From Streptomyces sp. NBC_00775 (GTDB taxonomy: Bacteria > Actinomycetota > Actinomycetes > Streptomycetales > Streptomycetaceae), in assembly GCF_036347135.1 (NCBI RefSeq), contig NZ_CP108938.1, forward strand, positions 7,006,001-7,070,000: a stretch of 64,000 nt of DNA, given 5' to 3'. Shown in pieces: positions 38,357-46,993 of this stretch. The notes under the pieces are model-generated. The model did not search any database. It saw nothing but the letters and a program-made list of their open reading frames with translations, and was not told where the DNA came from. Each line of letters opens with the position of its first letter. Within the stretch, counting starts at the first letter, position 1. The position numbers and the translations under genes are program-made.

Positions 38357-38596
38357 GTGGCCGCATCGGGACACCTTCTTCTCTCGGCCCGCTCCAAACG
38401 CGCGGCGGAGTCGCCGGTCGAGCCCGAGGGCGCCCAGCTGTGTCTGCTCAGTGCGGAGGGCGCCTGTGCGGAGGCGCCGCTGACCAGCGAACCTCCGTTG
38501 CCCGACGCCGGACCGCTGACCAGCGAGCCGCCGCTGGCCGAGGCCGCGCACCTGACGAGCGAGCCCACCTCCACCGGCGTCGCTCCGGGGGTCTAG
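38357..38596 (+). CDS. small repetitive protein directly upstream of malQ
   Basis: 79 residues. A GTG at 38357 has AAGGAGG 5 nt upstream, an excellent site. The sequence begins MAASGHLLLSARSKRAAES and carries three LTSEPPL/LTSEPTS repeats; no signal peptide. The TAG stop is followed immediately by the malQ ATG, so the two are coupled. No known domain; it may be a real small protein or a translational leader. Confidence 0.6.
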   Translation: MAASGHLLLSARSKRAAESPVEPEGAQLCLLSAEGACAEAPLTSEPPLPDAGPLTSEPPLAEAAHLTSEPTSTGVAPGV

Positions 38597-40762
38597 ATGG
38601 CACCTCGTCGGCCCGCCGACCCCCCGCAGACGACGCCACAGGCGCCCCAGACCCCTTTGTCCCGGCTCGCCGAACTGCACGGCGTCGCCAGCTCCTACAA
38701 CCCCTCCCCGGACCGTACGGTCGCGGCCGACGACACCGCGCTCGTCGCGACCCTGGCCGCGCTCGGCGTCGACGCGAGCTCCCCGGACGCCGTGAGCGCC
38801 GCCCTCGCGGCACGGGAGGCCGAGACCCGGGAGCGGCTGCTGCCGGCGACCGTGGTGTGCTGGGGCGGCCAGGTCCCGGCCGAGCTGGCCGGACTGCCGG
38901 ACGGCACCCGCCTCCGTATCGCCACCGAACAGGGCGAGACGCGCGCCTCGGCCGAACAACTCCCGCCCGGCGTCCACGCGTTGCACGCCACCGCGCCCGA
39001 CGGCCGCACCGCCGACACCCACCTCGTCGTGGCCCCCGCCCGGCTGCCCACGCCGCCCGGACGCACGTACGGCCTCCTCGTCCAGCTCTACTCCCTCCTC
39101 TCCCGCCGCTCCTGGGGCATGGGCGACCTGGGCGACCTCAGTGAGCTGACCGCCTGGGCGGGCCGGGCGCTCGGCGCCGGATTCGTGCAGGTCAACCCGT
39201 TGCACGCGGCCGTACCCGGCGCCCCCACCGACCCCTCCCCGTACCGGCCCTCCTCCCGCCGCTTCGCCGACCCGGTGCATCTGCGGGTCGAGGACATCCC
39301 CGAGTTCGCGTACGCCGACGAGCCCGACCGGCTGCGTACGCTGCTGGAGCGTGCCGAGCGGCTGCGTGAATCCGTGCTGCACAAAGGCGCGTTGATCGAC
39401 CGAGACGCCGTCTGGGAGCTCAAGCGCGAGGCGCTGGAGGTGGTGCGCGCGGTGCCCCTCGGGCCCGGCAGGCGAGCCGCGTACGCCGACTTCCTCGCCG
39501 AGGAGGGCGAGGCCCTGGAGGACCACGCCACCTGGTGCGCGCTCGCCGAGGTGTACGGATCCGACTGGCACACCTGGCCCCAAGGCCTGCGCGACCCCCG
39601 CTCCTCCGAAACCGCCCGGGCCCGCGGCGAGTTGATGGACCGCGTCGACTTCCACACCTGGCTCGCCTGGCTCACGGACGCCCAGCTCGCCACCGCCCAG
39701 CGCTCCGCGCGCGACGCGGGTATGGCCGTGGGCCTCGTACACGATCTCGCCGTCGGGGTGCATCCGGACGGAGCCGACGCCTGGGCGCAGCAGGAGTACT
39801 TCGCGGCGGGCATGTCGGTCGGCGCACCCCCGGACGCCTTCAACGCGCGCGGCCAGGACTGGGGCCTGCCGCCCTGGCGCCCGGACCGGCTCGCCGCGTC
39901 CGGCTACGCCCCGTACCGCCGTCTCCTGCGCGCCCTCTTCCGGCACGCGGGCGCCCTGCGCATCGACCACGTGATGGGCCTGTTCCGGCTCTGGTGGATC
40001 CCGCAGGGCCGGCCGCCCACGGAGGGCGCGTACGTCCGTTACGACGCCGAGGCGATGCTCGCGATCCTGGCGCTGGAGGCCTCCCGGGCCGGGGCACTGG
40101 TGATCGGCGAGGACCTCGGCACGGTGGAGCCGGGTGTGCGCGAGACGCTCCAGGCGCGCGGGGTGCTCGGCACCTCGGTGCTGTGGTTCGAACGCGACTG
40201 GGACGGCGACGGACATCCCCTTCCCCCCGAGCGCTGGCGCGCCGACTGCCTGGCCACCGCCACCACCCACGATCTGCCGCCCACCGCGGCCCGGCTCACC
40301 GGCGACCATGTCGAACTCCGCGACCGGCTGGGCCTGTTGACCGGATCCCTGGAGGAGGAACGGGCCGCGGCCGCCGCGGACACGGGGGAGTGGCTGACGC
40401 TGCTCACCCGGCTCGGGCTGCTGCACTGCGCGAGCGGCGGCTGTCCCGCGGTGTCGGAGGAGGCCGAGATCCAGGCCGTGCACCGGTTCCTGCTGCGCAC
40501 CCCGGCCCGCATGATCGGTGTCTGGCTGCCGGACGCGATCGGCGACCGCCGCCCGCAGAATCTGCCCGGCACCTGGGACCAGTACCCCAACTGGCGCCTG
40601 CCCGTCGCGGACGCCGAGGGCCGCCCGGTGACGCTGGAGGAACTGGCCGCGTCGCCCAGGCTGCACGCGCTGATCGAGGTGGTGCGGGCGCGTTCCGGGG
40701 GCGATGGGGGCGGTGGGCACCGTGGCGGCGGGGACCGCGGGGGTGGTCGCGCGGAGCGCTGA
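38597..40762 (+). CDS. malQ: 4-alpha-glucanotransferase (amylomaltase, GH77)
   Basis: 721 residues. GH77 catalytic motifs are present: nucleophile region LRIDHVMGLFRLWWIP, acid/base region VIGEDLGTVEPGV and the third carboxylate in TTHDLPPTAARL. It transfers alpha-1,4-glucans between maltodextrins and releases glucose. Actinomycete MalQ has an N-terminal extension of about 150 residues, present here. It has a Gly-rich C-terminus (about residues 700-721). ATG follows the stop of the small upstream ORF directly. Confidence 0.95.
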   Translation: MAPRRPADPPQTTPQAPQTPLSRLAELHGVASSYNPSPDRTVAADDTALVATLAALGVDASSPDAVSAALAAREAETRERLLPATVVCWGGQVPAELAGLPDGTRLRIATEQGETRASAEQLPPGVHALHATAPDGRTADTHLVVAPARLPTPPGRTYGLLVQLYSLLSRRSWGMGDLGDLSELTAWAGRALGAGFVQVNPLHAAVPGAPTDPSPYRPSSRRFADPVHLRVEDIPEFAYADEPDRLRTLLERAERLRESVLHKGALIDRDAVWELKREALEVVRAVPLGPGRRAAYADFLAEEGEALEDHATWCALAEVYGSDWHTWPQGLRDPRSSETARARGELMDRVDFHTWLAWLTDAQLATAQRSARDAGMAVGLVHDLAVGVHPDGADAWAQQEYFAAGMSVGAPPDAFNARGQDWGLPPWRPDRLAASGYAPYRRLLRALFRHAGALRIDHVMGLFRLWWIPQGRPPTEGAYVRYDAEAMLAILALEASRAGALVIGEDLGTVEPGVRETLQARGVLGTSVLWFERDWDGDGHPLPPERWRADCLATATTHDLPPTAARLTGDHVELRDRLGLLTGSLEEERAAAAADTGEWLTLLTRLGLLHCASGGCPAVSEEAEIQAVHRFLLRTPARMIGVWLPDAIGDRRPQNLPGTWDQYPNWRLPVADAEGRPVTLEELAASPRLHALIEVVRARSGGDGGGGHRGGGDRGGGRAER

Positions 40763-40821
40763 GTACCTCCGTACGGCACCCCGGGCGCGCGACTCATTCA
40801 GGTGTTCGCTACGTTTGCACC

Positions 40822-41061
40822 GTGGACAAGAAGAACGCCCTGCGCGCCGGCGCTTTGGCCGCCGGTACGACGCTGATGATGCTGCTCATGTCGTCCCCCG
40901 CGCTCGCGCTGACCCGCGACGACGGTGACGACCCCGGCACGGGCCTGAGCGTGATCGACACGCTGGGTCTCTACGTCGTGATGCCGATCGTGCTGTTCCT
41001 GATCATCGCGGGCCTCGTGATGGCCCTGGACAAGTCCCGCGATCAGCAGAAGCAGAGCTGA
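40822..41061 (+). CDS. small secreted/membrane protein, probably leaderless mRNA
   Basis: 79 residues from GTG at 40822. A hydrophobic segment ending PALALTRDD looks like a signal peptide (about residues 9-30), then an acidic stretch, a membrane helix (LGLYVVMPIVLFLIIAGLVMAL) and a basic tail. No Shine-Dalgarno lies upstream; instead a -10-like TACGTT at 40810-40815 would place the transcript start at or next to the GTG. It is followed by a strong terminator hairpin. Function unknown. Confidence 0.75.
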   Translation: MDKKNALRAGALAAGTTLMMLLMSSPALALTRDDGDDPGTGLSVIDTLGLYVVMPIVLFLIIAGLVMALDKSRDQQKQS

Positions 41062-41090
41062 TCCCGCTCCGCTCTCACTCAACTCTTCCG

Positions 41091-41135
41091 GTCGAGGGAG
41101 TCGGTGCACCCGCTGGGTGCGCCGGCTCCCTCGAC
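41091..41135 (+). terminator. intrinsic terminator with 10-bp outer stem and T run
   Basis: GTCGAGGGAG (41091-41100) pairs with CTCCCTCGAC (41126-41135). The inner GGTGCACCC/GGGTGCGCC pair extends the stem. It is followed by CTGTTTT. Confidence 0.85.
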
Positions 41136-41174
41136 CTGTTTTCGCGGGTCCGTGAATGCGCGGGTGCCCGCGTT

Positions 41175-41768
41175 CTACGGGTTCGGCGCCGTCAGATACC
41201 GCTGCACCGTCGGGCCCAGCCACGCCACGATCTCCCCGCGGCTCAGCGCGACGGCCGGCCCGAACCGCAGGATGTAGCGGGCGAGCGCCAGCCCGAGCAG
41301 CTGTGAGGAGCACAGCGCGGCCCGTGCGGGAGCCTGCTCGGGGTCGGGGCAGGCGCGCACGGCGAACGGCGCCAGCTGGTCGCGGAAGATGGCCTGCATG
41401 CGCTCGGCGCCGGCCTGATTGGTGACGCCGACCCGGAGTATCGCGGTGAGCACCTCGTTCTCCTCCCAGAGGTCGAGGAAGTGGCTCACCAGGACGCGGC
41501 CCATGTCGTGCCGGTCGAGCCCCGCCGGATCGGGCATCCGCAGATCGACGTCGAGCACAGCGGCGAACAACCCCTCCTTCGAGCCGTAGTAGCGCATGAC
41601 CATCGACGGATCGATCCGTGCGTCCTTGGCGATGGCGCGGATGGTGGCCCGTTCGTAGCCGTCTGCCGCGAAGCGCTCGCGGGCCGCGGCGAGGATCGCG
41701 GTGCGGGTCGCGTCGGAGCGGCGGGGCGCGGCGGCGGAGGCGGAGGGCTGGTGTTCCTTGACTGCCAT
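41175..41768 (-). CDS. TetR/AcrR-family regulator
   Basis: 197 residues. The N-terminal helix-turn-helix reads TRTAILAAARERFAADGYERATIRAIAKDARIDPSMVMRYYGSKEGLF; the rest is the helical ligand domain. The ATG at 41768 lies at one end of the repeat-rich region 41769-41880 and is divergent from the FAD monooxygenase gene at 41896. It is expected to repress itself and the monooxygenase, with de-repression by the oxygenase substrate or an antibiotic. Confidence 0.93.
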   Translation of the reverse strand: MAVKEHQPSASAAAPRRSDATRTAILAAARERFAADGYERATIRAIAKDARIDPSMVMRYYGSKEGLFAAVLDVDLRMPDPAGLDRHDMGRVLVSHFLDLWEENEVLTAILRVGVTNQAGAERMQAIFRDQLAPFAVRACPDPEQAPARAALCSSQLLGLALARYILRFGPAVALSRGEIVAWLGPTVQRYLTAPNP

Positions 41769-41880
41769 GCCAACAAGCGTAGGCCAACACGTGTTGACAG
41801 TCCAGCGAGGTCACCGTATGTTGGCAAACAAGCGTTGGCCAACAAGTGTTGACCGGCGGGCGTTGACCAGCAGGCGTTGG
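41769..41880. promoter_or_regulatory. array of TetR half-sites in the divergent promoter region
   Basis: Four full sites of the form CAACAmGyGTTG occur: CAACAAGCGTAG at 41771, perfect palindrome CAACACGTGTTG at 41785-41796, AAACAAGCGTTG at 41826 and CAACAAGTGTTG at 41840-41851. Two GGCGTTGRC half sites lie near 41858 and 41873. They are probably the operators of the adjacent TetR protein. Confidence 0.8.
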
Positions 41881-41895
41881 CATCAGGAGGCCGCC

Positions 41896-43473
41896 ATGAA
41901 CGGCAACACGGGCAACATGCACACCACCCGCACCGTGCGCAACACAGGCCCCACCGCTCCCCGCGACGTCATCGTCGTCGGCTCCGGCCCCACCGGGCTG
42001 CTGCTGGCCGGCGACCTCGCCACCGCCGGTGTCCCCGTCACCCTCGTCGAGAAGCGCCCGCACAAGATCAGCAACCTCTCCCGCGCCTTCGTCCTGCACG
42101 CCCGCACCTTGGAGCAGCTCGACGCCCGCGGTCTCGCCGACGGCCTGGAGCTGGGCGGCCGGCCCCTCGACCGCATCCGTCTCTTCGGCGGACTCGCCCT
42201 CGCGCTCGACACCCTCCCCTCCCGCTTCAACCACCTCCTCGTCATCCCGCAGTACGAGGTGGAGAAAGCGCTGCTGCGGCGGGCGGAAGAGGCCGGAGTG
42301 CGGTTCCGGTACGAGAGTGAGGTCACCGGGCTGAGCCAGGACGCGGACGGGGTGACGCTCGAAGTCCGGCGCGCGGACGGCGAGTCGGAGACGCTGGGGG
42401 CCGCGTACGTCGTCGGGACGGACGGGATGCGCAGCGCGGTGCGCGCGGCGGTCGGGCTGCCGTTCCCCGGCAAGTCGGTCATCCGGTCCGTCGTCCTCGC
42501 GGACGTCCGGCTCGACGAGGAGCCGGAGTCGGTGCTGACCGCCAACGCCGTCGGCGACGCCTTCGCCTTCATCGCGCCCTTCGGCGACGGCTACTACCGG
42601 GTGATCGGCTGGCACCGCGGCCGCGACGTCCCCGACAGCGAGCCGCTCGAACTCGACGAGGTCAAGGAGATCGCCCGGCTCGCCCTCGGCCACGACTACG
42701 GCATGCGCGACGCCCGCTGGATGTCCCGCTTCCACAGTGACGAGCGTCAGGCGCCCGCCTACCGTGTCGGCCGCGTCTTCCTCGCCGGGGACGCCGCCCA
42801 CGTCCACACCCCGGCCGGCGGCCAGGGCATGAACACCGGTCTCCAGGACGCGGCGAACCTCGGCTGGAAGCTGGCGGCCGTCCTCAACGGGCACGCGGAC
42901 ACCGCCCTGTTGGACACCTACCAGGCCGAGCGCCACCCCGTCGGCAAGTCCGTGCTGCGCAGCAGCGGCGGCATCGTACGGCTCGCGATGGCCAAGCACC
43001 CCTGGACGCTGGCGCTGCGCGCCGGGCTCACCGCGTTCCTCAACCACGTCGGCCCCGCCCGTCGCAAGGCCGCGGGCCAGATCACGGGCATCGGGTACGC
43101 GTACGGGGCGCCGCGCGGCGCGCACCGCCTGGTCGGCACCCGCGTCCCGGACGTCGCCCTGAAGAGCGGCCGCCTCTACGAGGCCCTGCGCGGCGGCAGG
43201 TTCGTACTGATCGCCCCTCGGCCGTACGACGCCGGGGACCGCGCCGACCGCCTCGCCGTCGAGCGCTGGGCGAGCGACCGGCGTACGACCGTGCTCGTGC
43301 GGCCCGACGGATATGTGGCCTGGGCCGCGGAGACCCCGGACGCGGCGGCGGTCGAGGCGGCGCTGGCCGCCGCGGTGGGCGAGTCGGGCGCGCGCCGGCT
43401 AGTCGGTGGCGCCGGTCAGCAACTGGCGCAGGAGACCGGCGAGTTGGCCGGCCTGGTCCTCGTCGAGGGCTGA
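41896..43473 (+). CDS. FAD-dependent aromatic-type monooxygenase
   Basis: 525 residues from the ATG at 41896, set by AGGAGG upstream. The N-terminal FAD Rossmann motif is VVGSGPTGLLLAGDLATAG; the second FAD motif is VFLAGDAAHVHTPAGGQGMNTGLQDA; the DG-type motif is YVVGTDGMRSAVR. This is the PheA/TetX/rifampicin monooxygenase group (PF01494), which hydroxylates aromatic rings. The divergent TetR regulator suggests induction by its substrate, perhaps an antibiotic or phenol. Its last 75 bases overlap the convergent MarR gene. Confidence 0.92.
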   Translation: MNGNTGNMHTTRTVRNTGPTAPRDVIVVGSGPTGLLLAGDLATAGVPVTLVEKRPHKISNLSRAFVLHARTLEQLDARGLADGLELGGRPLDRIRLFGGLALALDTLPSRFNHLLVIPQYEVEKALLRRAEEAGVRFRYESEVTGLSQDADGVTLEVRRADGESETLGAAYVVGTDGMRSAVRAAVGLPFPGKSVIRSVVLADVRLDEEPESVLTANAVGDAFAFIAPFGDGYYRVIGWHRGRDVPDSEPLELDEVKEIARLALGHDYGMRDARWMSRFHSDERQAPAYRVGRVFLAGDAAHVHTPAGGQGMNTGLQDAANLGWKLAAVLNGHADTALLDTYQAERHPVGKSVLRSSGGIVRLAMAKHPWTLALRAGLTAFLNHVGPARRKAAGQITGIGYAYGAPRGAHRLVGTRVPDVALKSGRLYEALRGGRFVLIAPRPYDAGDRADRLAVERWASDRRTTVLVRPDGYVAWAAETPDAAAVEAALAAAVGESGARRLVGGAGQQLAQETGELAGLVLVEG

Positions 43474-43896
43474 GAGGGCCTCCGTCTGGACGGCGAGCCC
43501 CGCTCCGACGGCCTCGTCGATCAGCCGCAGACCCTCGTCGGTGAGCGTGACCTGGAGCCCGCGACGGTCGTGCGGATCGGGTGAGCGGCGGAGCAGTCCG
43601 GCCCGCTCCAGCTTGTCCAGGCGCCCAGTCATCCCGCCGGTGGTGAGCATGAGCGTCGCCGAGAGCTGCCGGGGTGAGAGCGCGTACGGGGCGTCCGAGC
43701 GGCGCAGCGTCGCCAGCACGTCGAACTCCCCGCGCGAGATGCCGTAGCGCGCGTACGCCTTCTCCATCCGGTCGCCCATCGCGCGAGCGAGCCGGAAGAT
43801 CCGGCCGAAGACCTCCATCGCGGCGGTGTCGAGGTCCGGCCGGACCGTGGCCCACTGCCCGATGATCGCGTCGACGGGGTCTTTGGGAGTGCTCAT
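43399..43896 (-). CDS. MarR-family regulator
   Basis: 165 residues from the ATG at 43896; a TTG 36 nt upstream is possible. The winged helix reads YGISRGEFDVLATLRRSDAPYALSPRQL, the recognition helix TTGGMTGRLDKLERAGLLRR, and the wing PDPHDRRGLQVTLT. It is divergent from the EamA exporter at 44034 and next to the perfect palindrome at 43950-43973, so it likely controls both. Confidence 0.93.
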   Translation of the reverse strand: MSTPKDPVDAIIGQWATVRPDLDTAAMEVFGRIFRLARAMGDRMEKAYARYGISRGEFDVLATLRRSDAPYALSPRQLSATLMLTTGGMTGRLDKLERAGLLRRSPDPHDRRGLQVTLTDEGLRLIDEAVGAGLAVQTEALSALDEDQAGQLAGLLRQLLTGATD

Positions 43897-43949
43897 GGGG
43901 GCGAGTATCCGCCGCGGATCGGTCGGCCGCAAGAAAGTAGCTTGACGAA

Positions 43950-43973
43950 AAGTAGCTTAGAAGTAAGCTACTT
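43950..43973. promoter_or_regulatory. MarR operator, AAGTAGCTTA-GAAG-TAAGCTACTT
   Basis: Perfect 10-bp inverted arms with a 4-nt centre. A further half site AAAGTAGCTTG lies at 43934-43944 and a degenerate one at about 43981-43992. The AT-rich block sits between the MarR start and the EamA start. Confidence 0.88.
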
Positions 43974-44033
43974 CCTGCTGACCTACTTCTTGCCGTTCCG
44001 CTTCCGCAGGCCCACTTCGAATCGGGTGCCCTC

Positions 44034-45053
44034 ATGGCCGCGAACCGTCCCGCCCGCTCCACGCGCTCCACCCGCCCCGCCCTCATAGCCCTCACCGCGC
44101 TCGCCCCCATCTCCTGGGGCAGCACCTACGCCGTCACCACCGAGTTCCTGCCGCCCGACCGCCCCCTGTTCACGGCGGTGACGCGTGCCCTGCCCGCGGG
44201 GCTGCTGCTCCTCGCGCTGGCGCGGGTGCTGCCGCGTGGCGTCTGGTGGGGGAAGGCGGTGGTGCTGGGTGCGCTGAACATCGGTGCCTTCTTCCCGCTG
44301 CTGTTCCTCTCCGCGTACCGGCTGCCCGGCGGAATGGCGGCGGTGGTCGGCTCGATCGGGCCGCTGTTCGTGGCGGGCCTCTCGGTGCTGCTGCTCGGCG
44401 ACCGGCCGACCCTCCGCACGATCCTCACGGGTGTCGTCGCGGCCCTCGGGGTCAGCCTCGTCGTACTGAAGGCGGCCGGCGCGCTCGACCTCGTGGGTGT
44501 CCTCGCGGCGCTCGCCTCGACCGCCTCGATGTCCACCGGCACCGTGCTCACCAAGCGGTGGGGGCGGCCGGACGGGGTCGGCCCGCTGGCGCTCACCGCC
44601 TGGCAGCTGACGGCCGGCGGACTGCTGATCGCGCCGGTCGCCCTCCTCGTCGAGGGTGCGCCGCCCGCGCTGGACGGCCGGGCGGTCGGCGGCTACCTCT
44701 ACCTCGCGCTGGCGAACACGGCGGTCGCGTACTGGCTCTGGTTCCGCGGCATCGGCCGCCTGGCCGCCACGCAGGTCACCTTCCTCGGCCCGCTCTCGCC
44801 GCTGACCGCGGCCGTCATCGGCTGGGCGGCTCTGGGGCAGACGCTGACGATGGTGCAGGTGGCGGGTATGGCGCTGGCGTTCGGGGCGACGGTCTTCGGT
44901 CAGCTCAAGCCGCGTACGGCCGTGAGCGTCGCCACCGCCACCGCCACCGCCGCCATCGCCGTCGACGTCGCCAAGACAGAATCGTTCAGTTCTGCTGAAA
45001 GGAATGCTCGAAAAGATTCGATGGACGTGACAGTTCCCGCCTTGCGACGGTAG
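44034..45053 (+). CDS. EamA/DMT-family exporter
   Basis: 339 residues with ten hydrophobic helices. The first EamA repeat begins near residue 15 (LIALTALAPISWGSTYAVTTEFLP) and the second near 150 (ASTASMSTGTVLTKRWG). The protein proper seems to end at FGQLKPR; a 45-residue Ala/Thr and then charged tail follows in frame and looks like read-through into regulatory DNA. It likely exports a small metabolite or drug under MarR control. The ribosome site is weak. Confidence 0.9.
   Translation: MAANRPARSTRSTRPALIALTALAPISWGSTYAVTTEFLPPDRPLFTAVTRALPAGLLLLALARVLPRGVWWGKAVVLGALNIGAFFPLLFLSAYRLPGGMAAVVGSIGPLFVAGLSVLLLGDRPTLRTILTGVVAALGVSLVVLKAAGALDLVGVLAALASTASMSTGTVLTKRWGRPDGVGPLALTAWQLTAGGLLIAPVALLVEGAPPALDGRAVGGYLYLALANTAVAYWLWFRGIGRLAATQVTFLGPLSPLTAAVIGWAALGQTLTMVQVAGMALAFGATVFGQLKPRTAVSVATATATAAIAVDVAKTESFSSAERNARKDSMDVTVPALRR
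44985..44999. promoter_or_regulatory. inverted repeat TTCAG-N5-CTGAA
   Basis: Five-bp arms, 98 bp before the start of the second EamA gene and inside the 3' tail of the first. The surrounding 60 bp are AT-richer than their neighbours. It could be a LysR-type site for the regulator encoded at 46073; weak evidence. Confidence 0.3.
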
Positions 45054-45096
45054 TCGGGCAGCTCCCCCGACCACTACCGAGAGGCAAGGGATATCC

Positions 45097-46029
45097 GTGG
45101 CAGTCCTGGACCGGACGCGTACGCACAGCGTGACCCGCACGACGGCGCGAAAGGGGGCCACCGGTCTCGGTATCGCCCTCGCGGCCGTCGCCACGGTCGT
45201 CTGGTCCGGCAGCTTCGTCGCCGCGCGCGCCCTGCACGACAGCGTGCCGCCCGTCCAGCAGGCGTTCTGGCGCTGGGTCGTCGCGCTCGTGGCGGTCACC
45301 CCGTTCGCGGCCCGCGAGGCCTGGCGGCAGCGGGCGCTCGTACGCCGTCACCTCGGCCATGTCCTGCTCGCCGCCCTCCTCGGCGTCACCGTCTACAACA
45401 CGCTGGTCAACCAGGCGGGCGTCTCCACCTCCGCCGGAAACATGGGCATGATCATGGCCGCGTCGCCGGTCCTCATGGCGGTGTACGAACGGGTCGGCGG
45501 CGTACGCCTCGGAGCGCGCCGTACCGCCGGGATGCTGATCGCCTGCGCGGGAGTCGTGCTCCTGGTGGGCAAGGGGTCGGCGGCGTCGGGGGACTTCAGC
45601 GCGGGCGACCTCTGGATGATCGCGGCGGCGACCTGCTTCGCGTCGTACAGCGCGCTCCTGCGCAGGCGGCCCGCCGAACTCACCGGCCTTGCCTTCCTGT
45701 TCACCACCTTCGCCCTGGGCACGGCGATGCTGCTCCCGGCGTACGCGCTGAGCGTGACGGCCCAGGGGACCTTCGCCCCCACCCCCGCCACCGTCGGCCC
45801 CCTCCTCTACGTCGGGGTCGCTTCCTCCGCGGTCGCCTTCTTCGCCTGGAACAAGGCCATCTCCCTCATCGGCGCGGCCCGCGCCGGAACGGTCTACTAC
45901 CTCCAGCCGGTCTTCGTGGCCGCCCTGTCCTACGCCCTCCTCGGCGAGCGGACGACCTGGCCGCAACTCCTCTGCATGGCCCTGATCCTGGGCGGAGTGG
46001 TCCTGGGCGCCGCCCCCAGGACCCGCTGA
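45097..46029 (+). CDS. EamA/DMT-family exporter
   Basis: 310 residues, ten helices, two EamA repeats (VVWSGSFVAARALHDSVPP and MIAAATCFASYSALLRR). GTG start at 45097 with AAGGGAT upstream. It shares family but little sequence with the preceding exporter. The LysR gene follows after 43 bp on the same strand and is probably its regulator. Substrate unknown; amino acids or amines are usual for this group. Confidence 0.92.
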   Translation: MAVLDRTRTHSVTRTTARKGATGLGIALAAVATVVWSGSFVAARALHDSVPPVQQAFWRWVVALVAVTPFAAREAWRQRALVRRHLGHVLLAALLGVTVYNTLVNQAGVSTSAGNMGMIMAASPVLMAVYERVGGVRLGARRTAGMLIACAGVVLLVGKGSAASGDFSAGDLWMIAAATCFASYSALLRRRPAELTGLAFLFTTFALGTAMLLPAYALSVTAQGTFAPTPATVGPLLYVGVASSAVAFFAWNKAISLIGAARAGTVYYLQPVFVAALSYALLGERTTWPQLLCMALILGGVVLGAAPRTR

Positions 46030-46072
46030 ACCGCCGGACGGCGCCCACGAGCCGGCGGGATAGGTTGCCGCC

Positions 46073-46987
46073 ATGGCCGAGTACGACAAGTGGGACATCA
46101 GGAAGCTGGAGATCCTGCGGACGCTGCGCGAGCGCGGAACCGTCACCGCCACCGCCCAGGCGCTGCTGATGACCCCCTCGGCCGTGTCGCAGCAGCTGAC
46201 GAACCTCGCCAAACAGCTCGGGGTGACCCTGCTGGAGGCGCAGGGGCGGCGCGTACGGCTCACGGACGCGGCTGAGCTCGTGCTGCGGCACGCCTCGGCC
46301 GTGTTCGAGCAACTGGAGCGGGCCGACGCCGAGTTGGCCGCGTACACCCACGGGGAGGCCGGCGAGGTGCGGGTCGGCGCCTTCTCCACCGCCGTGCCCG
46401 CGCTCGTCGTACCGGCCGTGCGGGCGCTCCGCGCGACACGGCCCGGGATCTTCGTACAGGTCCGGGAGGCCGAGGCGGCGGAGGCGTACGAGCTGCTCGG
46501 CGCCGGAGCGGTGGACCTCGCCCTGTCGCTGGCCGCGCACGCCCCGTCCGCCGCCGACCCCCGCTTCACCCGGGTCCCGCTGCTCGCCGACCCGCTCGAC
46601 CTCGCCCTCCCGCACGGGCACGCGCTCGCCGCCGCCCCGGTCGTACGGCTGGCCGACTTCGCCGCCGAGTCGTGGATCTTCGGGGGGAGCGGGCCCTGGT
46701 CGGACATCACACGGGGGGCGTGCGAGGCCGCCGGGTTCAGCCCGCATCAGGGGCACTCCGCGGCCGGATGGACCGCGATCCTCGCGATGGTCGAGGCGGG
46801 GATGGGCGTCGCGCTGGTGCCGCGCATGGCCGCCGTACGGCGCGAAGGGGTGGTGATGCGGGAACTGGCGGGCGAGCGGCCGCACCGGCATGTGGTCGCG
46901 GCGGTGCGCAGGGGAGCGGAGGAAGGGGCCGCCGTGGGATTCGTCCTGGGGGCGCTCCGGGAGGCGGCGGGCGGGCTCGGCCGCTGA
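46073..46987 (+). CDS. LysR-family regulator
   Basis: 304 residues. The N-terminal helix-turn-helix reads RKLEILRTLRERGTVTATAQALLMTPSAVSQQLTNLAKQLG; the C-terminal part is a periplasmic-binding-like effector domain (GEVRVGAFSTAVPALVVPAV). It lies just downstream of the EamA exporter in the same orientation, which suggests control of that exporter in response to its substrate. Confidence 0.93.
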   Translation: MAEYDKWDIRKLEILRTLRERGTVTATAQALLMTPSAVSQQLTNLAKQLGVTLLEAQGRRVRLTDAAELVLRHASAVFEQLERADAELAAYTHGEAGEVRVGAFSTAVPALVVPAVRALRATRPGIFVQVREAEAAEAYELLGAGAVDLALSLAAHAPSAADPRFTRVPLLADPLDLALPHGHALAAAPVVRLADFAAESWIFGGSGPWSDITRGACEAAGFSPHQGHSAAGWTAILAMVEAGMGVALVPRMAAVRREGVVMRELAGERPHRHVVAAVRRGAEEGAAVGFVLGALREAAGGLGR

Positions 46988-46993
46988 GCTCAG

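Noticed and set aside
38120..40720. 866-codon open frame on the minus strand opposite malQ
   Set aside because: Shadow of the GC-rich malQ gene; no domain, Arg/Gly/Val/His-biased composition and no ribosome site.
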